64,000 bases of DNA from Xylona heveae TC161. Lineage: Eukaryota; Ascomycota; Xylonomycetes; Xylonales; Xylonaceae. The stretch is taken from NCBI RefSeq assembly GCF_001619985.1, contig NW_017264198.1:806001-870000 (forward strand), read 5' to 3'. The position numbers were made by a program, and so were the translations under genes. This document shows positions 49,101 to 61,079 of the stretch, piece after piece. The notes beneath the pieces were generated by a model, which worked only from the letters and a program-made list of their open reading frames with translations, had not been told where the DNA came from and did no database searches. Numbering within the stretch: the first letter of the stretch is position 1; every line of letters begins with the position of its first letter.

Positions 49101-49750
49101 TCGGACTCGAGTCATGTGAGGAGAGACCTGACAATCGTTTGAGCCACGAGGTCCGACGCGAAGATCGAAGTGTGGCCGAAGAGTCCATGGATGGCAGCGG
49201 CTGCTCAGCGACAGGCGGGGAGTCTACATGGCTATACCACGGGAGGTGATTTAGAAAAGCTATGTGGGAGCTGCTCGGGCGCTCAAAGCTCCCAATATAG
49301 CCATTTGCCGTCGAAGGCGGTCTCGACGATGCGGTATTCTCGGGCCATGCGCCGGGAGGAAACCCCACAGAGACAGGGCGCTCTTTGTCAGAAATGAAAG
49401 TATCCTGATGTCCAATCCGTTCAGCGGTCCTTGCCTTGCCGTCGTTGCGCGGCTGGGTCGTGGGCGTAGAATTGTCAGGATGGGCAAAAGAATAGCCCAC
49501 AGCTGCTACACCGACAGTGCTGGTTGCACATAACTAGAGATCGTCGACATTGGTTAGCATGAGCGCCCATAAATTGAGACCAATATTTGATGTAGTTGCT
49601 GCAGCTTGAACTCGAGCATCTGAGCACTTGTTGCTTGGCTACAGCGTCGCGGTGAAGCCTGCTCATACGGGCTCATAACAAGAGGAGCGGTGAAGTTGAG
49701 AACGTATCGGTATGAGAGTAAAAGAGGCTCACCGTTGGGATCGTCTTCAT
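46165..49750 (-). CDS. large Ser-rich protein, possibly Byr4/Bfa1-type septation regulator
   Basis: A main exon of 46165-49533 (1123 codons incl. stop) has no ATG near its start and is preceded by an acceptor. A six-codon exon at 49733-49750 (M-K-T-I-P-T) joins it in frame across a 199-bp intron, giving about 1128 residues. The protein is mostly disordered, basic and Ser-rich in its N-terminal half, with blocks resembling phosphorylation sites. In the middle come acidic Trp motifs (E-D-W-D-L-D-L, E-D-W-N-D-D-F-D-F), like the W-D-D-D motifs of Byr4/Bfa1, the scaffold half of the GAP that restrains the septation GTPase. A helical block R-E-F-A-L-L-V-E-D-L-K-R-L-R-T-L follows, then a second helix near the C-terminus. 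The Byr4 link rests on these motifs only. A hydrophobic stretch V-G-V-A-A-V-G-Y near residue 15 is odd for such a protein. The first exon is tentative. Confidence 0.5.
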
Positions 49751-52700
49751 TATTGCTCTTGCATACGCTGCGAGAGCATCAACAGCAGTAAAGATTGATA
49801 AACGGCGTCGAGGAGGAACGAAGGAGCAGTCGCAATAGACCGAAGAACGAGGGAGTGGGTGGCAGGGAGCATTATTCGCATGGTGAAACTAATCGTTTCC
49901 TAACAATGCATCATCGCCAGGAAGGAACGACCGGCGATTGAGAATATAGTAAGAAGGCGCAAGGACAGCGAAATAGACACAGCAACGAGGCTAAGTTGTG
50001 ATGAACGAGGGAAGCTCTTCTTGGGCTTCCTTTGCACCGTAGCAACGAGTGACGACGGGAGCAAAGCTGCGAATTCACTGGGCCCTAAACGATTCGATGT
50101 CAAGGAAGAATGCCGACACACCTCAGGCTGCACAAATGCAGGAACTGAAGATGATGATGCGACAGGGAGGATGAAGGAAGGAGAAGCAGCCGCCGCTCAC
50201 CAATCGGTCCCACGTCTCACTCTCCAGATGCCCTCGGGCTGCCCGTTTCAGGTTGCGAGCGAAGCTTCGGTACGACTTAAGTACCTTGCAGCCACACCAG
50301 ATTTACGCTTTCAATCTCTGCCCTGGCTATGTACATTTCAAGTAGTTCTCAAGTACAAAATAAACACCACAGCGGGTCACAACCATTTAATCAAATACCC
50401 AATATCGACTCGTAGCCATTCAGTCAACTGGAGGAACGGACTCTCTCTCCAGGCCATGCATTGAGGTTGCAGAGAATGACAACACGCTCGTTTACTCTAC
50501 CAGAAAAGCGATGGGGAGGTCCAACTTTGGTTTACTTATTACCCACCTGGGGGAATAGGTTCAGTTTTGGTGTCGCGCTTGGCCCGGGATCGATATGGGA
50601 CCGGCGGGCGTCCTTGGCCTGTAGGGAGACCCTTCGGGGGGGTCTAGTCTGCGTTTCCATGGCTTCATAGGCCAGCAACCCAGGCTACTAGGATGTCAGG
50701 CATGTGGCCAACAAACCAACTGAAGGCGCCAGTGGGTCTTGGCGGAACCAATAATGCCTGACCCCCGGTTGCGATCTGACGGATCTTAACCGTGCGAGGA
50801 AAGACCACAGCAAGGAAAAGCAGGGCACGCAAGTCTCTAGGTCAAGGGATGGTGATCAAGTTAAGAGCTGACTCCTAACGCTATCAGGTAGTCCACCCCC
50901 TGTCCGGTGGATAATAGCCTGAACTTCTTGCTGCGAGCTCGCTGCATATCCTGATATCGTCTGGCCCCCCTGCACGCCTCGTCAATCAGCAGCACAGGGA
51001 GTAACAGGGAAAGGGCCGGAAGAGGAGAGACGCAATGAACCCAGATTCAATATTAAGCACCGCTCACCAGCCTCTCCCTCTCAATCATAAGCCCGTTAAT
51101 TTGCAATGGAAACACCCGTAGTTCGTTGGAGACTTGGCCCGCCAACGTCTTCGTCATCGTTTGAGCCTTTTCAATCAACGCTTGTGCCTTCCAGTCCTCT
51201 TCTCCGCGCCGAAAACACAACGGACTGGAGGCCGTCTCTGGCTTGGCTCGCTCTGCCCCTCCCCCAACTCGTCGATCCGACGATCGATCGGATCAGCGCA
51301 GACACCTCATGTCTTTGCTCGGTTCCAGGAAAGGGGAAGCCATGAATTGCTCTCGACAAGCCCTGGTTCATCTCCCGCAGCCAAAAATTCTTCGTCCCGC
51401 GGCGTTGAGATATCGTGGGCCCATGGCGTCCACTGAGATGGGCCTATAAAGGTAAATTTGCTATAATCCGAAAAACCCATAAAATCGAACCGAGATACCT
51501 AGTTCAAGTCTGACAAGGCCCGTCAACAACTCCAATGCAAGATCAATGCCGACCCACTGACCGTTCAGAAGGAACGCCACAGTTTCTCCGCCAGTACATC
51601 ATCTGGGAATCCCGGAAGGGATTGGAGAAAGCGGCTGAGGGCTGCACGGTGACTCCGTATCGCATAGGAAGTAATCATCCCTACTCATTGATACACCCAG
51701 GAGTACTGGAGATGGGGGCCAAAGAAGGCTGTGATTCCACTGATCGAACCGACACATTTTTTTCTTTCTCCTTTTCTTTATTCTTTCTTCTTTCTTGCTT
51801 GCCTTTCCCTTTTGTCTTCAATGCATTTCCCCCTTCTTAGCAACGCGTAACATTCTGGCTTTGTTCATTTGATGGTATGACCCCACGTGCTTCAAATCCA
51901 TGGTCTAGTCAGTTCTACTCCGATAATTGTGAACGCTCCGAGGAATGCGAAAGCACCAGTGACCAATTTTGCTCTTTCAAAACACCAGATTTTCTTCCTC
52001 TGTCCCCCCTCTCTCTCTCCCGTAACTAGTCAACGCTGATCCAGGGTCATCCCCTGTAATGTCTGCTCCTGTCCGTTCGTAGGTAAGTTCAAACCTCGTT
52101 CCTCTCACACATGGAGAGCCGGACACACACCCCCTCTCCGTTGAGTAACACCGTACCGTAATACCTTCGTACCCCTCCTCCTACCTTGCTCTATCGCATC
52201 AGACCTCTTTCCACATCACAGTGGACTTCACCTTACCCGATATGCTGCCCCTGTTGTCGGGTTTGTTTTCCCAGTTTTCAGCTCCCACGAAAAAGCCAAT
52301 TCGGGAACGTGATTGGATCTCCGTGCCTCCGACGGTTTCTTTTATTCTTTCAACACTCATGAACCATCTATTGCACACCCCCCACTTTCGTGTACCGGAA
52401 TATCTTTAGCGGGAGCTTGAGACGGCAGTACTGCTTTCTCGGCTTTCTTTGCCTTTTCGTTCTCTTTGATGGTGATGATGATGATGATGATGATGATGAA
52501 GATCCGTCGTAGTGAGTTCTTTGTCTTGCAATGACAGCTCATAATGATACATGTTCATGAAAGGAGCTTAATCGCTCGAGCACTGCTGCTATCGGTGTTA
52601 TCGCGACATCCCAACATTGTTCTCGTCATCTCCCGAAATCATTGTCGCTAAAGGCAACCCCCGACAGTCAAACCGATGATGACCATCATCATTCCCAGCA

Positions 52701-53700
52701 TCGCTATTATCTGCCCCTGGGGCGAGATGATCCGTGTTCCATTCTGTTCGCTTGCAGGCCCAAGCTTTGGCTGAGGCACTCTGCAGACGCCATCACCACG
52801 CAATTCGTCAGCGCCATGATCGGCAGAGTACGAGAACTTTATTAGCATGATAACCTCGCCCTGTTCTTCCCCGGTTCGCTGCCAGGAAGTGTTTCGAAAA
52901 CCCGCAATTGTCGGAGCATTGTCCGAGCGCAACGCAAGGGTCTTGAGGTTTCCGGGTACAAACCTCTTCTCACCAAAGAGTCACCCGTCCTTGTGGCAAA
53001 CCTGAGCCACTCGCCCCACCTAGACAAGCACTCTTGGGCTTCTTTTCTTACCATATTGTATCTCCATACTATACTTTTATCTGTAACCCGCTTTCAAGGG
53101 GTTAGCATATGCTTCTCACTAATCCCTTGCGGCGTCTCCGCATCGACCGGGTCCCACTGCAGATTGCAGACGCAGACGCTATTTTCCGACTTAAAATTAC
53201 GTTCAACCGGCTTGGCTTTCGGAGGCACCAAAAAGCAGCTGATCATATTTCGGAGCTATATTGCTGCTAGAGAAGCCGTGCGGTGGCATGGTTGAGCAAA
53301 GCACTCCGCCGAATGTTCCAAATGTAAGAGATTGAGCATTCGAAAACATAAATCATGCGATTAGTATAGGTGTCTCTGACCATGTCTTATCATGACTAAC
53401 CATTGATTGACCGACTCATGCTCTGGGGTAGGCCTTCCAGCGGGGCAATCCCACATTGCGTGCAAGCGTCTAACCGAAGCTGATTGCTGCAACTAATCTT
53501 TGGCTACTTGATTAGCATCACCCAGCTACACAGCATCCGGGCGATACTGTCGATAAGTGTCTACTCTGTAACATGCTCATAAACCATTAGAACAAGGAGA
53601 TTAATAGGTTAAAGATCGGTTAAGACGAAAGAAACCTACATGAATGAGGCGTAGGTAGACATCCCAGTTCAGCCTCCTTGATCATTTCAGCCGCGAGAGC
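49751..53700. other. about 4 kb region with no supported gene
   Basis: Base composition is ordinary, not AT-rich, and there is no transposon pattern. Frames of 60-147 codons occur on both strands (for example 50021-50464 plus, 51106-51345 plus) but lack family patterns, and their starts are often non-ATG. The left end must include the promoter of the Ser-rich gene. A near-palindrome GATCCGA-CGATCGA-TCGGATC lies at 51274-51294 and a GAT microsatellite at 52473-52499. It could hold a long regulatory region, a non-coding RNA or a lineage-specific gene; I cannot tell which. Confidence 0.5.
52473..52499. repeat. GAT/ATG trinucleotide microsatellite
   Basis: About nine tandem GAT units, flanked on both sides by T-rich or AAGATCC sequence. 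It is not in a supported coding frame. Confidence 0.85.
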
Positions 53701-55585
53701 TACTGGCTTCCTAGAACCTTCTTGTCCTTGTCCCTCTGGGTGTCTAACTGGCTACAGCATCGACACCCCTAACCCCTCAAATGGCGCTTCTGGAAGCCAA
53801 GTCATCCTATCATGACTGCCCGTACGGAGTGTCTTCGGCTCCAATAAGCCGTCCGCGCACATGATTTGCGAATTCTCCCTGATAAATTTATGCAGGAGAA
53901 AGGAGATGATCTCTTTTCGCTCATGGTAGCCCAACTTACTTTTTTTAAGCCCTTTGATCATCCGACTTATCAAACTGTTTGCCTCCAAATTCAATTTACA
54001 ATCCTATGAGTCGTCAGAATTTGCAGTTCATGAAACCTTTGGTTCTATCACTGCTTCCAGCGGGACGAATTGGAGACGGCTACGTGTATCGCACATTATC
54101 AGCGAAGTTTGCCTTTTTCTTTTCCCATTAATCGCCGTCTTAAGATATACAGCACTATGTTAAAACTGTATGTCTTACTTTGAAACCTTTGTTCCTAAAC
54201 GCTCTCGCTACCTGAAGTGGGTGAGGCTTCAAAAAGCCGCTCAAACTTCTGAATTAGTTTAACATTGTCAACCGCTCTGTGTACCTTGCATAAAGTCTGC
54301 ATGGTGGCTGAATATCCATCGGGTGTCGCTTGCATCGTTGTCTCAACTTCCTCCCCCCGGCGGTCACAAGGAACCAATTGAATGGACACATCCACATTGA
54401 ATATTGGTTCTTCTTTTCGTCTTATTCTTGTTACTATCAAGTTTCTCTCGACTTGCACAACTGAGGAAGATACCGATATTCGAGAGCAAGGACGTGTTGG
54501 GGGAAGAACGCTCTATTGGCTTGCCCGAGGAAGGACTTGTATTTAGTCTACCCTCGATTGACTTTGAATCTCCACTCTTTGCAACGTTTGCCTCGCTCTT
54601 CCATGGTAAAGCTTAGTGTATCACTGAATTTGCAGTTGCGCAAGCTATTGGATCCCGAAGAGCTGAAGACTTGGGCTCTGCGTTGTAATATGATCCTGTA
54701 TCATTAGCTGGTTTGCCTTCCACATCCCGACATCAGCCAGAATATTCTATTATTTTTACACCCAAACAAACGCAGAAGGACTCCCATAACTTGATATGTT
54801 GTGTTATACATGCACCCACACATAATTTCACCACCAAGCATATTCGAAGCAAAGGCATTTTGAACCCGTCAGGATCTACATGCTGCCTGCAAAGCACTCT
54901 CTTTCAGGATTGGCGCAAGTCCCGGGAGCGAGCCGTTGCACAGTGCATATGGTTGTACCGTCACCTGTAGAGGACTCATCCCTCACTTGACGCGTGAGAC
55001 TTTCAACCATGTCTCGGAGGAACGGAATAATCTCAGGGTAAAAATTGTAAATCCTATCGCTTGCATGCTCATTATGCTGTGACAGCATCGAATTGGTTCC
55101 ATGTTCCGGTTGCCAAGCCAGCAATGTCAGGCACCCCCCTAGCATATGGGATGTACTCCAAATTGTTCCGGGTGTCTTTTGGAGCGTGGGGCGCCAAGTG
55201 AGAAATTATTTTTGGGTTGTTGTTGATGAAGTCATGCATTGCAGGCGAAGAGTGACGTTCTTGAGCAGTAAAATTTGACGTGGTTTTTGTTGGAGGCCAA
55301 TTGATTCGCTTTATCCATTAGAGAAGTTCTCAATTTATTTAAATACGGTGTTGTGGGTAAGAATTATCTGTGATAGTGCCTTCAAAAAATAAAATAATTC
55401 TGCTCCGCCACCCTCACCCTCTTTTTTCATGCATAATTGTATGGAGCGGAGAAAGTTTTGATGTGGAGTGGTATTAACCTAGTAACGATAATTTCGAGAG
55501 TTTCAAAGGCGTGACTATTGAATTGGACAACGAAAACAACTTGTCATTTGCATCCCAGATTAAAAAAAGCTCTGCGGCCTGGGAA
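53700..55585 (-). other. region with several coding-like short frames, gene unresolved
   Basis: On the minus strand, frames at 53752-54008, 54195-54510, 54876-55145 and about 55080-55260 each have protein-like composition (for example K-L-G-Y-H-E-R-K-E-I-I-S-F-L-L, and F-Y-P-E-I-I-P-F-L-R-D-M-V-E-S-L). They lie in different frames and I could not join them with consistent GT-AG phases. They may be exons of a fast-evolving gene, remains of a dead host gene, or chance. No family recognised. Confidence 0.25.
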
Positions 55586-56475
55586 CTAGTAAATTCCAGG
55601 GATCAACCGGTATGGCACACGCTGCTTAATCGCTTTCCACTCTTCGCCGTACTAGATTGATATCGACGTTAGCATAGCTGCGCATCATGGGGATGAGGGC
55701 CATCCTCTAAAAACAATAATTGACCACGTAAAGTCTGACATACCCGTTTCGTGCAGTATTCATCCACCGACGGAACTGCTCTGTGTGTGAAGTCATAAAG
55801 CAAAAATCCTCCTGTGAACAGACCCAATGGCAACCCAGCGGCCGCAAGCGCATAGCCAGTACGCCAAGTAACATATCCTCCCAAATTGATATGCCTCGCA
55901 AAAGTAAATAGACCACCACCATAGGGCTTGCCTTCGTTTTTCGGGTCCGCCTTGAATGCCTTCCGTTGAAATTCAGAAATTAGTTCCATCGAAATGCCAG
56001 TCACAAACAGTCCTACGCCCGCCCAAAACACGGGAGATGTAGGCAACTTGTCTGCTGACAACCCTTGCCAACCGTGCAGCGAAAGAGGCGCCATAGAGGT
56101 GACAGACCATAGTGACAATATTGTGTTGAGCGTGTTGAAAAAGGAATTGAAGGCTCCGATAAAAAGTGCCGCCCACACAGGCATCTTTTGCTCTGCAATT
56201 CCTAGTCGCCAGGTGATATGCTTGAAGGCACTACCCACGGAAAGCCCAACTATGACAGCGTAGTAAGGCTGCAGACCAAGAACACCTGCGCTAGAGAGAT
56301 TGAGCGGTTGAATGGCTCGCCCGCCAAAGTACTCAATTAATCTGATGCCCCAGCCGTTGCGCAGGATGGCATATTGCAAAAATGGATCAGCGGCACGGAG
56401 CCCAGTAAATACGGCAGTTCCAATAGGCGTGGGGCCCTTCTCGCGCAACGCGTCTGCCCGTGGTGCTCGAGGCAT
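55586..56475 (-). CDS. DUF1295 (steroid 5-alpha-reductase-like) membrane protein
   Basis: Exons 55744-56475 and 55586-55651 give 265 residues. The frame extends further up, but only a TTG is available there, so the ATG at 56473-56475 (M-P-R-A-P-R-A-D) is taken as the start. About six hydrophobic segments. Seen: the family pattern F-W-A-G-V-G-L-F-V-T-G-I-S-M-E-L-I-S-E-F-Q-R near 160-180, where the second half of the DUF1295 fold begins, then G-L-F-T-F-A-R-H-I-N-L-G-G-Y, W-R-T-G-Y-A, and V-D-E-Y-C-T-K-R spliced (92-bp intron) to Y-G-E-E-W-K, ending V-P-Y-R-L-I-P-G-I-Y. The R-x-P-N-Y motif of active reductases appears here as A-R-H-I-N-L-G-G-Y. Relatives reduce lipid double bonds with NADPH; the substrate is unknown. 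Divergent from gcn20. Confidence 0.8.
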
Positions 56476-57082
56476 TGTGAATGAGGAATTAGAAAGTAAG
56501 GACTGTCGTGGTGAGTTGGATTGGCCAGAGTAGGATGACAAGGCTATTATCGATGATTGGGAAATTTAGGCCCTCTCGAGAATCAACTTATATCAGCTTA
56601 ATAGATGATTATCAATCACTCGAGGGGAAGGCAATGACATTCCGCCTGATGACCCCTTAGCTCCTCCGCATTCGTGCATGGCATGTCTCCTAGGTCCCTT
56701 AAGCCAAAGGTCCGAAGCATCAATTGCCCGCGTAAGTGCTATTTAAAATGCAAATAGGCAATCTATATTTGCTTTATAAAATCATGATTATTAGCCTTCG
56801 AGGGACTTGATTTCTTGTTAGACTTTCTTCATCGATATTGAACAACCTGACGCTGCTGTTGAATTGTTTTGAATCCAATATGCATCTCCAGTGGTGACGT
56901 CTATCGATAATCTGATAAACTTGCGCCAATCCCATTTTGGATATTATCACGGCAACTACCGAAAAGCTTCAAAGTGATGATAATTGTTCATGGGGTATGA
57001 AAAAGCAGCAACACACCACTAATTTCGCGCGTCATAATAATCATCCCCTCCAGAGCTTATAGGGCTCTGTAATTTGCACAAA
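56476..57082. promoter_or_regulatory. divergent promoter region, DUF1295 protein / gcn20
   Basis: About 600 bp between two start codons that face away from each other; it must hold both promoters. No named site can be supported. Confidence 0.5.
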
Positions 57083-59453
57083 ATGGAGTCAGAAATCAGA
57101 GCGCAGATTCCGGACATTGATCCCATTCTCTCCGAATACTCCATTGGGTACCTCAACCATGCATCCAACAATCTTGCTGCGGAGGCTGACCCGGAAGGGC
57201 CCTCCCCGATCGCGGAAGCTATGGAAACCATCACCGGACTTCTTGTATCGGCTTCTGGCGATCTGAGCGAGCAAAATGAGACTACTATCAGAAATCTCGT
57301 GGACAAGTTTATCTCCAAGCTCAATGCCGCAAATGGCGTGGACGGCGAGCGAAGACAAATGGCTCCCAGCATGCGGAAGCTCGAACGTTCTATCCAGGTC
57401 GGCTCACAACGAAACATGTCATCAACGTTGGGTCTTGCTGGTGCGGGTGTAGATTTGGAAGCTGCTAGCGGCAAAAGGGTGGAATCCCGAGTTGACAAGA
57501 AGAAACTGGAAAAGGCAGAACGCAAGTTGCGAGCTAAGCAGGACAAGAAGACAATGAAGACCGTCGAATACGAGTCCTCCAAGCTTCTGGATCAGCCGGA
57601 CGAAACACAGTCTTACGAGGAATTTTTCATGGCTGTCAACCCTCTCCAGCTGGGTGCCGACGCGCAAAAGAGCAAGGACATTAAGGTCGACAGCTTCGAT
57701 CTTTCTATCAGCGGAACGCGCATTCTCAGCGACACCTCTCTTACTCTTGCACACGGTCGAAGATACGGTCTCGTCGGTCAGAACGGTATTGGTAAATCAA
57801 CCCTGCTTCGCGCTCTGAGTCGAAGAGAGGTCGCCATTCCAACCCACATTTCGATTCTCCACGTCGAGCAGGAAATCACAGGAGACGATACCCCGGCGCT
57901 GCAGGCGGTGCTGGATGCCGATGTCTGGCGCAAGCATTTGCTCAAGGAGCAGGACAAGATTACCAAAGAGCTCAACGAGCTCGAGACTGAGCGGTCAGGA
58001 ATGGCCGACACATCCGCGGATGCAGAGCGGCTGGACAAGCACCGCGAGGGTCTCGACAGCACGCTCAGCGACATTCATGGCAAATTGGCCGAAATGGAAT
58101 CCGACAAGGCCGAATCAAGAGCGGCCAGTATTCTGTGGGGTCTGGGTTTCTCCAAGGAGCGCCAGCAATACGCCACCAAGACTTTCTCGGGAGGTTGGCG
58201 TATGCGATTGGCGTTGGCGCGAGCACTCTTCTGCGAGCCAGATCTCCTTTTGCTTGACGAACCGTCCAACATGTTGGATGTCCCCTCTATTGCTTTCCTG
58301 TCCAATTATCTTCAAGGCTATCCCAGCACCGTTCTCGTCGTTTCGCACGACAGAGCTTTCCTCAACGAAGTCGCGACGGATATTGTTCACCAACACTCGG
58401 AGCGTCTCGATTACTACAAGGGCGCGAACTTTGAATCCTTCTACGCTACGAAGGAGGAACGCCGGAAGACCGCCAAGCGCGAATACGAGAACCAAATGGC
58501 CCAGCGGGCCCACTTGCAAGCCTTCATTGACAAGTTCCGATACAATGCGGCCAAATCCTCAGAGGCTCAGTCACGTATCAAGAAGCTCGAGAAGATGCCT
58601 GTTCTTCAGGCGCCCGAGGCCGAGTACACAGTTCACTTCAAGTTTCCCGAGGTGGAAAAGCTGTCGCCTCCTATTCTGCAGATGAGCGGCGTCTGCTTCG
58701 GCTACAGTCCGGACAAACCTCTTCTCAAAGATGTCGATCTCGACGTTCAGCTCGACTCGCGAATCGGTATCGTCGGTCCTAACGGTGCCGGTAAAACCAC
58801 TGTGCTCAAATTACTCATTGGACAACTGCAACCCACGAAGGGTATCATTTCGCAGAACCCTAGATTGCGTGTCGGCTTCTTTGCCCAGCACCATGTTGAT
58901 GCACTAGATCTCACCATGAGCGCTGTCGGATTTATGGCCAAGAATTTCCCTGGCAAGCCGGATGAGGAATATCGAAGACATTTGGGAGCGTATGTAATCC
59001 CTAAATTCCGTTCTCTTGGTTTATTTTTGCCCCCTCCTTCTTTTTATGGACAGGGGTTTTCCTTTTCTTCTGTTCCCGTGACTGACTTTGTAACCCATTA
59101 GATTCGGTATCACGGGCACGACTGGTCTTCAACGGATGGCTCTGCTTTCGGGAGGTCAAAAGTCCCGTGTCGCATTCGCCTGTCTGTCCCTCACCAACCC
59201 GCACATTCTCGTGCTCGACGAACCTTCCAACCATCTTGATATCGAAGCTATGGACGCCTTGTCTGATGCGCTCAGGAACTTTGAGGGTGGTGTCCTCATG
59301 GTCTCTCACGACGTTACTATGCTCCAAACTGTCTGCAGCAGCCTCTGGGTTTGCGATAATGGCACTGTCGAGCAGTTCCCTGGTGATGTCGCTGCTTATA
59401 AGAAGCGCATCACTGCCCAGGCTAATGAAGCTGGTGTTGTCCAAATGCATTAG
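57083..59453 (+). CDS. gcn20: ABCF ATPase, GCN20-type translational regulator
   Basis: Exons 57083-58989 and 59102-59453 give 752 residues, the same as yeast Gcn20. The ABCF protein works without membrane segments. Gcn20 binds Gcn1 on ribosomes and helps uncharged tRNA activate the kinase Gcn2 under amino-acid starvation. Seen: an N-terminal region of about 200 residues (Gcn1-binding in yeast), then ATPase domain 1 with Walker A G-Q-N-G-I-G-K-S-T at about 233, a signature changed to F-S-G-G-W near 368, and Walker B L-L-L-L-D-E-P-S-N-M-L-D near 388; a linker; then domain 2 with G-P-N-G-A-G-K-T-T near 566, L-S-G-G-Q near 651 and I-L-V-L-D-E-P-S-N-H-L-D near 671. The ATG at 57083 is used; an in-frame TTG lies just upstream. 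Tail-to-tail with fahA, 163 bp apart. Confidence 0.93.
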
Positions 59454-59616
59454 ATGTATTAGTTTACATAAGCACTCAAAGTCTTGTTTCGGATTATTCC
59501 AAAAATCACGTACTGGATGATTTATGGAGAAAAGAGTCTCAATATGAATAGGATATAAAGCTTGAATCCACTTATCTATCGACTGAAAAATGCAAATCAA
59601 GCCTCAAATAGAAAAA

Positions 59617-61079
59617 TCAACGTTGCAAAGCAGGCATTACAGTTCCAACACAGTCTCCAAATCCTACCAATTCTCCTTCCTTCTCTACTCCGCTTCTGCC
59701 TCCCGCCCACGCTCGAAGCCTAACTGTATCTCCATCCTGCAAGTACATTCTCTCTTCCTTTTCCGAACCGTGTCCCAGCGTTATCGGGACTCGTCCGCCC
59801 TGCGTCTGCTCTAACAAACAACCCTGCGTGCCCTCCCGGGTGCCGCTTATCGTGCCAGAACCCAACAGGTCACCAACGGCCATGGGACAACCAGTGACCG
59901 TATGATGCGCAATCATTTGCGGATAAGACCAGAGAAGATTGCGTCCGTTGGAGCGGCAGATTGTGTAGGTGTTTCCTTTTTTTGCTACAGTCGTGCTTTG
60001 TCAGTATACATGTCCATGTTCGATAGACGAGTCCGCCATCTATGCGGCCCAGAAACTCAAATGAAAAGGAAACAAATAGGTAAATGGGACAAGAACTCAC
60101 TCGTCAAATCGACCTCGAGATTCAAATCCAACGCACTCTTCTCGGGATCAGCCTCTCTCAAATAATCTAACACTTGATGCTCATTCTCTAGCCCTTTCGC
60201 CTTAAACGGCTCCAACGCATCGGCAAGGATGACCCAGGCACTAATTGACGTGCCAAAGTTCTTCGCCGTGAACGGACCCAGGGGCACATACTCCCATGTC
60301 TGGACATCTCTGGCTGACCAATCATTCAAAAGGACATATCCAAAGATATAATCATGGGCTTGGACCACGGGGATCGGTTCGCCCATGTCGTTCGCGCGGC
60401 AAATGAACGCGCCCAATTCGAGCTCAAAATCCAGACGTTTACAAGGCTGATGTACGGGGACAGGGGTAGAATCAGAATCAGAACCCGAATCTTTGATAAT
60501 CTGGCCCCAAGGTCTGCGGATTGGCGTGCCAGATACCACGACCGACGACGCACGCCCGTGATACGCGACAGGCAAATGCGTGTAATTAGGTTGCAAAGCC
60601 GTGTTGGGTTCCCGGAAGAGCACGCCCACGGTATAAGCGTGATTCTTGCCCGCGTAGAAATCGGTATAGTCGCCAATGTGGAAGGGCATATGCGTCTCAA
60701 TGGAGTCTAAAGGGTACAATGATTGTGCCTGGAGACCCTTGTTGAGTTTCAAAATGTCCGGATAGGGAGTATCTTCGGAAAAGACATCTTGTAGGTATTC
60801 TCGGACTTGACGGTGCAGAGGACGTCCAAGCGCGGCAAAGGCGTTCAGCGTAGGCTGAGAGAAGACGGACAAATAGGGCTTAATTGCAGCCAGATCGTTG
60901 AAGCCGCCGGCAGCGTGGCCGTTGCTGGATGAAAACATGTGTAGGTCTAGCGCATAATTGCCTATGGCTACGGCAACGTGGGGGATGCGGGACGTGGGTG
61001 TGGTGATGATGCCAAACGGGAGATTTGACAATGAGAAATGAGAGTTGTGAGGGATAGGAAGCCAGGATTTTCGGGCCAT
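59617..61079 (-). CDS. fahA: fumarylacetoacetase
   Basis: Exons 60101-61079 and 59617-59984, joined across a 116-bp intron, give 448 residues. The enzyme splits fumarylacetoacetate into fumarate and acetoacetate, the last step of tyrosine and phenylalanine breakdown. Seen: the N-terminal domain with N-S-H-F-S-L-S-N-L-P-F-G-I; the catalytic core with D-Y-T-D-F-Y-A-G-K-N-H-A near 140-150; P-V-A-Y-H-G-R-A-S-S-V-V-V-S-G-T-P; E-L-E-L-G-A-F near 225, which offers the metal-binding Glu pair; and L-N-D-W-S-A-R-D-V-Q-T-W-E-Y-V-P-L-G-P-F. The C-terminus continues in exon 2 with I-A-H-H-T-V-T-G-C-P-M and G-D-L-L-G-S-G-T-I-S-G. A Ser/Asp insert near 203-212 is slightly longer than usual. The next gene on the same strand, hmgA, acts two steps earlier in the path. 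Confidence 0.95.

Noticed and set aside
56476-56541. N-terminal extension of the DUF1295 protein
   Set aside because: Needs a TTG start, and an in-frame stop lies upstream; the ATG at 56475 is preferred.
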